From Pipra filicauda (taxonomy: Eukaryota; Chordata; Aves; Passeriformes; Pipridae): a DNA stretch of 64,000 nt. The translations under genes were made by a program, and so were the position numbers. Shown piece by piece: positions 54,181 to 64,000 of the stretch (positions are counted from its first letter, which is position 1; the number at the start of each line of letters is the position of its first letter). The notes under the pieces are model-generated. The model saw only the letters and a list, made by a program, of their open reading frames with translations, did no database searches and was not told the DNA's origin. The stretch covers positions 496,001-560,000 of the forward strand of contig NW_024104312.1 of the NCBI RefSeq assembly GCF_003945595.2. The letters are read 5' to 3'.

Positions 54181-54405
54181 GAATAACAATGCATGCTGAG
54201 GTACCTCTTTTCCCACTTACAGTGTAACTTTCTGATCTGAGGGTCCTATTCCATGAACATTTTCTGCATTAATCACAGACCCTCTTAAAGGCTAGGTTGT
54301 AACCAGCACTGATGATTCCTCAGAAAAGTTTCAAGGATTGCAATCAGATGTGTCAGGTGATTAACTTCTTACTAGGTGGAGTAAGGCCTGCAATTTCACC
54401 TTTGC

Positions 54406-54448
<43 letters not shown>

Positions 54449-54516
54449 GTATATATATATATGTATATATATATATGTATATATATATATACACATATAT
54501 ACATATATATATATAT
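54406..54516. repeat. (TA)n microsatellite with a 14-base higher-order unit
   Basis: About 110 bases of TA dinucleotides. On the + strand a G replaces A at 54435, 54449, 54463 and 54477, exactly 14 bases apart, giving four higher-order steps; then ACACATATATACATA ends the regular part. Confidence 0.95.
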
Positions 54517-54519
54517 GCA

Positions 54520-55260
54520 GTAAGTATTAAGGGCTAGATTTCATATCACACACATTGAGTAAAATGTTTTATAGTGGTGACAAAATTCTCTTTGTCTCAG
54601 CATAATCTTGATTTCAGGTCAGATAGAAATTCATTTAAACAGTGGGATTACAGAATAAGCAGATCTCAATTCTGTGTGAAGATGGCAGAAATTGAGTCAT
54701 ACTAGATAAATCAGGATTGTCTCTACTTTTTCCCTAGTAAACAATGACTGGACAGATTATCCCCTTGGAGCCTGTAGCTTTTCAGAATAAGGAGTGGGAA
54801 AGGTAATTTCTGAGTGTTAAGAGGTTCCTTCTTTTTTTTTTTTGTAGGATATTGTCTAATTCTCTTCTGAATTATAATGAACTTTGGATGGAGCTAACCT
54901 CCATCATGTGAATCACCTGTGTTGGTACATTTTGTAAGGAATAATTCTAATGCTAATCATGTCATAATGAAGTCAAGCTTTATCAGTTAAGGAGACTACT
55001 AAAAATACAAGATCCTTCTTTTGATTCTCTTCTTTCTAGTTTCACTACTCTTTGGCCGCTTTAGCCTTATTGCAAACCTATATAACCTAGCAGTTGTCTG
55101 TATGCCATCTCTGCATTTCTTCTCTGCAGCCTCAGGGGCTCAGGGAAATTTTTGCTTGGTGGCATCTTGAAACCTGAAGCTTTTTTTAGTCAACCTCCTG
55201 TGTTAGCACAGGGTAAGGACTGTAGTTTCCACTGATAGATCTCAATTGTTTTAACTGCAG
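54520..55260. other. intronic sequence before the second LARGE1 exon
   Basis: A T11 run lies at 54834-54844. No named repeat or exon was seen before the acceptor tract. Confidence 0.45.
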
Positions 55261-55339
55261 GATCAGCACATAGACAGGATGGGCATTGACTGGCATGTGA
55301 CGTGGGTTGTCTTGTTCTCTGCCTTGTGTTTTCCTTCAG

Positions 55340-55452
55340 GGGTTATCTTGCTGCTTCTCGATAAGTTACGGAAGATGAAATGGGAGCAGATGTGGAGACT
55401 CACAGCAGAGCGGGAGTTAATGAGCATGTTATCCACCTCACTGGCTGACCAG
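55340..55452 (+). CDS. LARGE1: LARGE1 internal coding exon (GT8 domain, second of three)
   Basis: This 113-base exon gives two bases that complete the split glycine, then 37 codons from [11 protein letters not shown] to TSLADQ, matching human LARGE1 residues about 299-335. It carries the GT8 core strand after NTG (GVILLLLD) and the first two residues of the D-Q-D motif. GT8 enzymes use this region around the donor sugar and acceptor. The acceptor has a long pyrimidine tract ending TTTTCCTTCAG, and the donor CAG/GTGAGT is a full consensus. The exon is phase 1 in and phase 0 out, so its length is not a multiple of three and skipping it would shift the frame. One residue differs from the human protein as I remember it: Ser where human has Gly at about position 326 (ELMSML). 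A human dystroglycanopathy change has been reported at Ser331 in TSLADQ (from memory), which is unchanged here. The open frame continues into both introns by chance. Confidence 0.97.
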
Positions 55453-55879
55453 GTGAGTAGGACATTGCAGGAGTGTGGTAGAACCGCTAGTCCATGGATT
55501 GAGGAAAGAAAGAAAGGGAGAGGGGATGAGATGTGGGAAAAGGCAGGGGAAAGATGTTGTGCCTGTAGTCACCGTTTGTTGAATCATTCTGGGGAAAATG
55601 TGAAAGAGAGGAATGGAGGTTTCTCTTTCTCCACTGATATTTTTACCATCTCTGCTCAGATAATTCATAAGAGAGGCAAAGTGGGGTTTTCATGCTTTAA
55701 TTTTCTTTAACATAGAACTCTCCAGACACTAGAAGTCCAAATATACTGTCTTTTCCCACTGGTTATTGTCTAATCAGACTTTAGTTTGAAGAGTCTCCAG
55801 ACATTTCATTACTGTTTCTGGCATATGAGTCCCAGATGTCTTTGAATGTACTTCTTGCCACAACACCCCTGTAAAGACA

Positions 55880-55995
55880 AAAGCGCTGATGTCTCCCTGC
55901 CACAGATGGGAAACTGAGGCCAAGAGAAGAAATAGTGTGTCTATACACAGAAATGTGTAGTTACTCAATTTGTGCTTCCTGACAGCTCTCATTTT
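55880..55995 (-). repeat. MIR-like SINE core remnant
   Basis: CACAGATGGGAAACTGAGGC followed by CAAGAGAAG at 55901-55929 is the typical reverse complement of the MIR core (ACAGATGAGGAAACTGAGGC, then ACAGAGAGG). The flanks are too decayed to set borders exactly. Confidence 0.55.
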
Positions 55996-56416
55996 AAACC
56001 CAGAAACCCTGTTAATGTAATACTAGACCTGAACCAATAATTGTCACTCAACAGCTTGAGCAAGTGTTAGCACAATACAGTATCTTATTTAGATGTTTCT
56101 TCTGATCTTGAACTACATCTGGTTTATGACCAGTCACCACAAAGGAAGCATGCTGCTTACTGTGCCCGTAGAGATGTGCACTTTGTACAGCATCTTTGCA
56201 GGTTGATCCAAAAGCTACTGAAGTTCATTAAAATGATTCTTGCAACTTCACTGTGTTTTCAATCAGGTCCTGAGTTGCTGCCTAATACTTGCAGAGGGCA
56301 GAATTTTGCAGAGTGGAGAAAGGTTGTCTAACCATAATAACTTAACCACAGACTGTTCTTGTAACTTACTTCTCCAACTGAATGGCTGCTTAGAGACAGA
56401 ACACTTTCAGTCCCTC

Positions 56417-56605
56417 ATAGAATCATAGAATCAAGTGGGTTGGAAAAGACCTCTGAGATCATCAAGTCCAACCCTTGATATGCTACCACTGTGGTTACTA
56501 GACCATGACACTAAGTGCCACATCCAGTCTCATCTTAAAAACCTCATGCTGTAGGCTGTTCTGCAGATCTGTCCTACATGCCTTTTCCATGAAATATCTA
56601 GAGAA
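56417..56605 (-). mobile_element. CR1 LINE 3' end, antisense
   Basis: TCATAGAATCATAGAATCAA begins at 56417, followed by GTTGGAAAAGACCTCTGAGA, TCATCAAGTCCAACCCTTGA, TGGTTACTAGACCATGACAC and TAAGTGCCACATCCAGTCTC. These match a bird CR1 3' end in reverse (AAAGACCTCTAAGATCATCGAGTCCAACC type). The match fades after about 56555 and ends near 56605. It lies 470 bases upstream of the third LARGE1 exon. Confidence 0.93.
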
Positions 56606-57072
56606 CTTGGTTGCAACAATAAAGTGCTAGCTAGAATCCCACCTAGTAATTCACCTTGAAACAACATATCTGCCAGAGTCACATTCATCCCCTTTATTGA
56701 AAACTGATGCAGTACTTACTAACAGCAGGTATTTTGACATTTAGTGCCTATTACTCTCTCTGGTGACTAGAGGAGGAACCACACTTCATGCCAACAGTAC
56801 AAGATAAACGTTTGAACACTTTGCTGGAGTCTCTTAGCTCTATATGTCAAGAGAGCCTGTTCCTCTTGTCCAGAGGAACGTATCGTCCCTTAGAGTAATA
56901 GCACCCTCCGTGGAAACAAAATTACAAAGCAAGGTTTGCAAACTTCACCTGGCATCACCATCTGAATTTCTACCTGTGAGGGGGAGAAGGACAGTCAGCT
57001 TGGGGAGGTGTTGAGATCACCTCACTATAGAAACAACATACCCAACTGTTTCTCTGGGTTTTTTTCTGCTAG

Positions 57073-57282
<210 letters not shown>

Positions 57283-57910
57283 TAAGTAGGGGGGAAATGA
57301 ACACATACAGTTCATAGGGACACCCAAGCAGGGGAAAGAAATGTGACTTTGACTTTGTGCATTTTGACTAATAGAAAAGTCGAAGATAGATGCTGTTTTG
57401 GGGTTTTGCAAGGTATTAAAGAAGTACTTCACCTTTTTAAATTCTGTATCTGTCACGCCACTGCACCTTACTGCTGAGTCCATATTGCTCTCCCAGTTCT
57501 TAGCTCTTCCTAGATAAAGAATACAAACATCATTTAATAGAGTGAAATTCACAGAGAGGGTTGGGTGGACCCTAGTTAGAAGTACATTAGCAGAAATGTA
57601 AAGACCTTGCACGCTTCATATTTAGCCTTTGTATACACTTAACCCAGTCACATTGACACTCATTTTCCAGGATTCGCCCTGAAAAAAAAGGCTGAGTAGA
57701 AACCTATTAATTTAATAAAATGAAGCTATAGTGTCAGTTTAATAGCACATTTTTCTCTATTAACAAGTAGAATATAAAAGCAGGATGGATTTCAACAGAT
57801 ATGGGTAAATGAACATCAGTTGTACTGTGGTCATTTTGAAAGACCGGACTCAAATGTAGCATGCAGAGAGTTCAGAATTGAAGCTTAATTGAGCTTTTTC
57901 CATGTGTAGA

Positions 57911-57936
57911 AATCTATTGCTATGCAGCAATAGATT
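57911..57936. repeat. perfect inverted repeat (11-bp arms, 4-nt loop)
   Basis: AATCTATTGCT at 57911-57921 and AGCAATAGATT at 57926-57936 are exact reverse complements around ATGC. It would fold as a tight hairpin in the pre-mRNA about 700 bases into the intron. Confidence 0.75.
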
Positions 57937-58067
57937 CCATCAGAGCAGACACTAGTGGCATCAGAATGTTAGTAAACAATAGGTAGTTTTTGGTGATTCA
58001 TTTTAAAATTCAATTAAAGTTTGCATACTTAATTTATGTTTTGAGAATGCTGTAGTAAATGAGGTTT

Positions 58068-58095
58068 AAAAAAAAAAAAAAGAGAAAGAAAGAAA
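58068..58095. repeat. A14 tract with GAAA repeats
   Basis: Fourteen A at 58068-58081, then GAGAAAGAAAGAAAA. It directly abuts the 3' end of an antisense CR1 fragment. Confidence 0.9.
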
Positions 58096-58099
58096 ACCA

Positions 58100-58322
58100 C
58101 AAAACCATGGAAGAGGTTGCAAGGGATGTCTGGAGACCACCCAAACCCCACTGAGAGCAGGACCAACTTAATTGAGGTTGCTCAGTGCCTCAGAGAGTTG
58201 ACGCTCTCCAAACACTGAGATTCCACAAGCTCCCTGGCCCCATGTTCCAGAGTTTGACCACCCTCATGGTACGATATATTTCCTAAATCCAACCAAGTTT
58301 TCCTTTGGAGCAGTTTGTAGAG
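58100..58322 (-). mobile_element. CR1 LINE 3' fragment, antisense
   Basis: GTCTGGAGACCACCCAAACC, GAGAGCAGGACCAACTTAAT, GAGGTTGCTCAGTGCCTCAG, GAGATTCCACAAGCTCCCTG and GTTTGACCACCCTCATGGTA are CR1 3' landmarks in reverse order. The terminal tail itself is missing or replaced by the A-rich tract on its left. Confidence 0.88.
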
Positions 58323-58324
58323 TA

Positions 58325-60730
58325 GCAGCGGGAATGTTCAATATGAACAGCAGATACTGGATGAATGTAGAAAATCAATCACTCTCAACACACTGATTTC
58401 AAAAGCTGCGCTTCCAAGAGACAGAAGTTCTACTACATGGGTTAACTGACCATCAGAACTGGCCAGCATTGCTTGAATTTCATACATAAAATATTCACAA
58501 CTGATTATTCAGGTGTGATCCATAGACAACAGCTTTTAAAGTTAAATCAGTAGACTTGTCAGTATACTAATCACTAAATGGTTTATGATCTGTGTTTAGG
58601 ACAGGACCAGCAAGGCACTTAAAAGCATCATGGTTTTATGCCTTATAACAAAATGCTTAGTAGATTTTAGTTCTTTGTTCATGCTGAGAATCACATATGG
58701 CAGCAGTTGCAGGGCCTGAAACAAACAGAAAGATGTAGTGGCAGGGAAAATATTTCCTAAAAGATTAACTTCAGAAAAATATACCTTCTATATACCAGTA
58801 TTTTTCTGTGAATTAGAGGCTGAGATTAATTCATATAATCGTTGAGACAGTCAGATTGTGCTCAGCGCAAGGTTAGACACATACATTTACATGAGGAAAA
58901 GATATTTAAGCTAATAACTGAGGATCTAGGGATTGGTTCTGTTGCCTGAACACAGTCTGAGTTACCGTAGATGCTCTCCGATATCCATGTAGGACTGGCA
59001 GATAAAACACAGATCTACAAGAGAGGATACCCTTTTGGCAAGGCAGCTGATGGGCAGGCAGGATAACCATAAGGTGCTTTCAGTGTTGATGTACATCTAT
59101 ATTTAGAGAGCCAAACTGGGATCCCCGTGAGTGGGTTTGGAGACTGGTGAAGCTCACCTCAAAATAGTCGTCAGATGACTAATCAGGCAAATCACTGTTC
59201 AGACTCCAATGACTATATTAACTAATCTGCTTCAGGTGTGGGACATCGAGCTCGTATGTAACACCTATGAGTAAGCATCTGATAGAAGTATCTTCAAAAT
59301 AAATTATATCCCTTCTTCATTGTCGATTAACAAATTTGTGTTTACAACTATAATTTAGGCTTGGGCGTTTATTACTGTATATTGTGTCACACTGTCAGTT
59401 CCATTAGAGCATAAGCAGTGAAGTCTAAGATGTGTAATATTCTCCACTGATTTTCTGGTCTGAGGTATTTGACTCAACGAGGGGTGCAGACACATAAGCA
59501 ATTTCTTCAACTGAACTGGACTTATTCACATTGCTAAAATTATCCCCTAAATACTTAATCGGGGCTGAAATTCTTTGCTTTGAAAGAGAGGCCAGAGCCT
59601 TATCTAGTGCACATAAGCCCCACGGTTTCAATAAAGCTCTTCCCATACGGAGCAGTTAAAGAACTTGCCCTCAGGCAGCACTGTTTAAAATTCTTCATAT
59701 AATTTAAAAAATGAAAAAGCACAAACCAATTAAAGTTGTGAATTTACATTATGAAATTTATCAAAATTCTAGTTCTGTAAAGAAACTGGCTGATTTGGTA
59801 TATGAGCCTCCCAAAAAAACTTCAACAAATGTCATTAGCCCAAGTTAGAAAATATACTCTTAAAATCACCAAAGTTAGTCAGTTCCATGACATTTAATAT
59901 AAATGGTATGACACAACATATTTGGCACATTCCGTCTTTCATGGTAAGACTGGAATAGGAAACGAGGTAAAAGAAACCTCCAGGGTAAGAGGGAGAGAAA
60001 GACAGATTGTGAAGTTTGTACAGAAGGATCAAGAAGGATAGCATAGGAAAGAAGGAAATGCATGGAGAGATTTAAATTCCAAGGTAAAGCTGGCCCAGTC
60101 AAGTATTCCTCAGCCAAATCAGAGTCCATTCCTACTATCAAACTGAAAGGGCATTGATTTAATAACATCTGGCCTCACAGTCCATGGGAGTTGAGGATTT
60201 GTCATCTCTTACACAAAACATTGTGTCAAGTGAACTTGGACGCCCAGGACTGACTGATGCTCATAGATGGTGGGGTGGGGGGGGATGTATAAACACTTCT
60301 TTGCTGCTTTGTTCACATTCATGCAAATGTAAGATGACCAGCACACCTTTTACAGGCTTAGGGAGCAGTTGAATATTTCATATTGCCTGAAGAGGATTCT
60401 AATCACTTTTTTTTCTCTGTTTAGTCCTCATTAAGTTTCATCTCTATCATTTTTATTGATTTTTTTTTTGATACTGTCTTATGTTAGAGAAGGTCAAATG
60501 TTTGACTGCTGCTGAACTCTACTTCCTTGCTGCAGCTGAGCAGCATCTACCAATTTGAAATGACTTGTATATGGGATTCTTTCAGAAGAGGTATAAGAAT
60601 AGAAATATTGATAACCAAGTTCTACATTGTTAGTGACCACTAATTTTATATCTATCTTAAATAACATCATAATAAGACTAATTTATTATTTTTATTCATC
60701 TAAATGGTTACTTACCTCCTGTGTCAGACT
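58325..60730. other. intronic sequence, nothing recognised
   Basis: No named repeat or exon. A G-rich stretch (GGTGGGGTGGGGGGGG) lies near 60268-60284. Confidence 0.45.
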
Positions 60731-60733
60731 CCT

Positions 60734-60762
60734 GTCTCTAGCATACTCAGTGTGCTAGAGAC
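60734..60762. repeat. inverted repeat (13-bp arms, one wobble, 3-nt loop)
   Basis: GTCTCTAGCATAC at 60734-60746 and GTGTGCTAGAGAC at 60750-60762 are reverse complements except for one G-T pair, around TCA. Confidence 0.75.
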
Positions 60763-60764
60763 CA

Positions 60765-63700
60765 CACTGCACAACCAGCCTGAAGTCTGTGGGCTTTGTT
60801 CTGCTGTCTATGGAATATGGCACCAAAACTTAAGTTAACAGTCACATTTATAGAAATTTTCCTTTCCTCACCCCAAGGGTACCTATATTTAAGGATGCTT
60901 AGATCGGTCAAGAATGTCTTAAAATGAACAGTTCCAATAGAAAACAAAGAGTGGGCTAAGAGGAAGCAGATGCTCTTTAATTATTTTGCCAAGTGAGTCA
61001 ACTGCAGTCTCTAAAGGCCAGAGATGTTTATTTCTGCATGGCATTTGTTACACCTTGGAAAAACACTCAGGAGTTGCTATTGAAGACTGGCCAAAAGATA
61101 AGGAAGTGCTAATAGTCATTCTGTGTAGACATCCAATTTCTATCTTGCTTATCTCATCTCCTCACACAGTCCCCAGTAGCCCCCACTGTCAGTAGAGAAG
61201 CATGTGTGCTGCAGACTATGCCTTGCTGGGCTTCAGAGCCTGTGGGGAATCTGCCTGGAACTGACCTTCATTTATGTTATGCTTTTGCTTGGTTAGGCCC
61301 TGTGTTTGCTTCCTTTTTGGTAAATAGTTTGTTCCTGTCTGTGAGGAAATCTCAGTTACTATGATTTGGCACAAACCAAATGGCAGAAAAAATCCTATGA
61401 AAGAAGGTAATGAATTGTGATGCCTCTGACAATGAATCATGACCTTATTGAATGGGTCAGTCAGGAAATCTGGTTGTCAAGAATACAGATGCTATTTATA
61501 CACAGTGAATCTGTTAATTCACAAACACGAAAATCAGATACTGAACTCTTAAATGGGAACGTATCGAATTACTAGAATTTTCCCCCCACACGCACACTCC
61601 AACATAGAAAAATGCTTTAAAACCTATTGATGGCTTTGAACTAATTTTGGATACAGCTTATACTAAATCAGCAGATAGATAAATAATGACCCTCATAAAT
61701 TCCCCATTGGGAAATTGTGTTCTGTGATTCACCGTGTCCTCCCTGGGAATGTCCTCCACACCAGGATGACTTTGCAATATTGCTTACAAAAGTTTAAACT
61801 GCTTCTTGTCCATAACTATAATACATCATTTCAGATCTGCCTCAAACGTGACCTATTGCACCACTTTCTGTTCCAGTCCCTGAGCTACCCCATGCTGTTC
61901 AAGCACCTCAGCACTGATCTGCAGCAGTTCTGGCATTCTGCAGCCTTGCACCTTTTAATGCCAGTGAAGGAAGACCTACTCTGAGAGGAGTAAAGGCTCA
62001 AGAGGGTTAAACATACCCCTCCTTTAAATGAGCATTGGAGTCAGTAAGGTGCTTCCACCCTGCCAAACAAGGAGCATCATGGTTTTATTAGTGGTGTTTT
62101 TGCAGGCAAGAGGCCTCCTTAAACATTAGTACAGGAGTTGAAGGAAGAGAAGTTGAAGAATCCTTTTGAGAACAAAGTGAGAACTTTGAAAAGTGCAAGG
62201 CAGGGACAGTCTGTCAGCTTACAACAGTGGCAGTAAGTTGGGGAGTAAAGTAATCCCTGGGACCATGGGCACCAAATCAGGCAGGGCAGGGATTTGAATC
62301 CCTCATCCAAAAAGCAATGTCTGGACTTCTGAGTTGCTGGCTACTCCAACCTGAGTCTCTTCCACTCATGTAGTTCAGAAATGTCACTCTGAAACCTCCC
62401 TGATAACTTTTTTATGAAGAATACAAACCTTTCTGAGGAAATTGGTTCTTTTATTAAACCATTCATTTCTGATAAAACACAGTTTAAAAATAAAGTTTCC
62501 AGACAAGTCTAATCGAGGCATAAGTTACACATGTGGTGCATGCTTGCAGGGTGATTTGGGGCATATTTAAACTTTTCAATAATATGTGCCTGTAAAAAAG
62601 CCTATTGAGATGGCATTAAAGTGATATATATAGGTGGCTTTACTGTGCATACTTGCTGAATATTTGACTCCTGTTGATTTCAGTGGAAAGTGTCTGGTTG
62701 CCTAAGCAAGGAATCTTAAGTTTTTAAGCAGGAAATCTCCCTGTTTACAAAATACCACTTATTTACCTAAATTGTGAAGTGCTCATGGGCTTAATTAAGC
62801 ATATCTATTCAGTGCTTTGCAAAATTAAACTTCTCTAGGCTGAAATTTAGCCTTAATTTATTCTTATTTCTTACCCTTCAGTCTGGGAAGAAGGTATATA
62901 GTTATATAGGATATCCAGTGCTCTCTGATTTTGTAAGGGCCGAAGCAAAGTGAGAAATTACCAAGATGCGTCTTTGGGTAAAAAAATGTCAGAGATTGTG
63001 GTTAAGGAAACATTTGGCCACATACTTCTTTTTGAGAGAGAAAATGCTTCAGGGGAAAAAAAGATGGTTAAAGGTACTTACAGAAATAATGTTGTATTCA
63101 AGTGTATGTAATGTTGTATTCACTTATTGTTTAGCGATTTGAACATCAGGTTTGAAATATTTAATCTCTCTAGAGAGGACAGTGCAGATGGTAAAGTAAG
63201 GAGCTTTAGGATTTTTGTTTTCAGTGTATTTCCGTTCAGATAACTGACCTTAGAGCCCTCCTAGACTCCACCAGCGTGTAACATTCTCTCTTACCTTCCA
63301 TGTCAGACCCCACTGCCAGTCCATGAGGCTCCAACTGTGTCAGTGTTTAAGTGCTTTGGGTCAGAACCTGGTGAATAAATGGGAACTATTGGCACAGTTA
63401 GCTTGTTTCACCAGGCCACAAACGTATGGAAGTGTTCCAGGAGGATGGCTGTGTGTAATCAGTGAGTGGTAACGGTTGCTGATTAACTAGGATGGTATTA
63501 ACAGAAATGTAGATAGTGCCAAGTTGTTTAATGACAACTAACCAAGTGTTAAATAGATGTGGAATTTTAAGTTCTGATCTTTCAGTACTTAAATTGCTAA
63601 ATGAAGATTAAGGAAGTGTATTTTTTTATTAGCTCTCAGGAGGCTGTGATCAAGAGTGGGAAGGATCCGTAGGTCAGCCTGAAGGCTAGCATTTTTCCTA

Positions 63701-64000
63701 AGGAGTCTATCCAGCTAATGGCACTGGAATTTTATATTTCTAGCTGCAGTTTTCTCTGTAAGCCTACAGAACTCTGGAATAGCTTAGAAACTAGGAGGGA
63801 AAATAGAAGAAGAAATAAATGCAGCATTATGGTGCTATTCAGCCTTGGAAAAGGGATGTTGCAATAATGAGATTTTTAGTTTCTAGATTGACTTTCTCTT
63901 TTTAATGTGGAGATAACACTGAGAGTCTGCTAATAAAGTAACTTTTTTTTTCTTTCTGATTTCCCTGTAGTCTTTTGCCAACTGATCATTTTTTTCCCCA
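60765..64000. other. intronic sequence, nothing recognised
   Basis: A moderately GC-balanced stretch at about 61720-61985 has an open frame of 89 codons (ending KEDLL) but no homology that I recognise and no matching LARGE1 segment. The rest is AT-rich and unremarkable. Confidence 0.4.

Larger units (their letters stand above)
55453..57072 (+). other. LARGE1: LARGE1 intron (1.6 kb)
   Basis: The intron begins GTGAGT and ends CTGCTAG, lying between complete codons (phase 0) and separating the second and third residues of the GT8 D-Q-D motif. It holds a MIR-like remnant and a CR1 3' end, both antisense to the gene. The exon frame stays open for 86 codons into this intron, to a stop at 55708-55710. 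Confidence 0.96.

Overview
This is vertebrate nuclear DNA, almost certainly from a bird. Several 3' ends of CR1 LINEs carry the avian tail motif (TCATAGAATCATAGAATC or its complement), and one LTR resembles the ERVL-type LTRs common in birds. There are no bacterial operons, no ribosome-binding sites, no CRISPR array and no long intact open reading frame. The sequence is mostly non-coding and AT-rich by eye.

The only gene I can support is LARGE1, on the + strand. Three consecutive internal coding exons lie at 39143-39247, 55340-55452 and 57073-57198. They have AG/GT splice borders and compatible phases, and together encode 115 codons, counting the glycine codon whose first base lies in an upstream exon outside the window. 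They match human LARGE1 residues about 263-377 (numbering from memory), which is the second half of the GT8 xylosyltransferase domain. LARGE1 is a Golgi type II membrane enzyme with two catalytic domains. It alternates xylose and glucuronic acid to build matriglycan on alpha-dystroglycan. The DxD metal-binding exon, the glucuronyltransferase half, the promoter and both gene ends are outside the window.

Layout: 1-39142 is the 3' part of a very large intron. It holds a 5'-truncated, internally deleted CR1 LINE at 1.0-2.8 kb, an ERVL-type solo LTR at about 18.0-18.6 kb, MIR-like SINE remnants, a CR1 3' fragment at 34.0 kb and AT-rich microsatellites at 35.5 and 37.6 kb. 39248-55339 is a 16.1 kb intron with CR1 fragments at 43.6, 45.2 and 53.7 kb and a structured TA microsatellite at 54.4 kb. 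55453-57072 is a 1.6 kb intron with a MIR remnant and a CR1 3' end. 57199-64000 is the start of the next intron, with another CR1 fragment at 58.1 kb and perfect or near-perfect short inverted repeats.

I found no convincing undescribed system. The points most worth a second look are the split GT8 motif at an exon junction, exon phases that make single-exon skipping either in-frame or disruptive, several compact inverted repeats in the introns, and tandem repeats with higher-order structure. Repeat family names come from recognising consensus motifs by memory, not from a database search.
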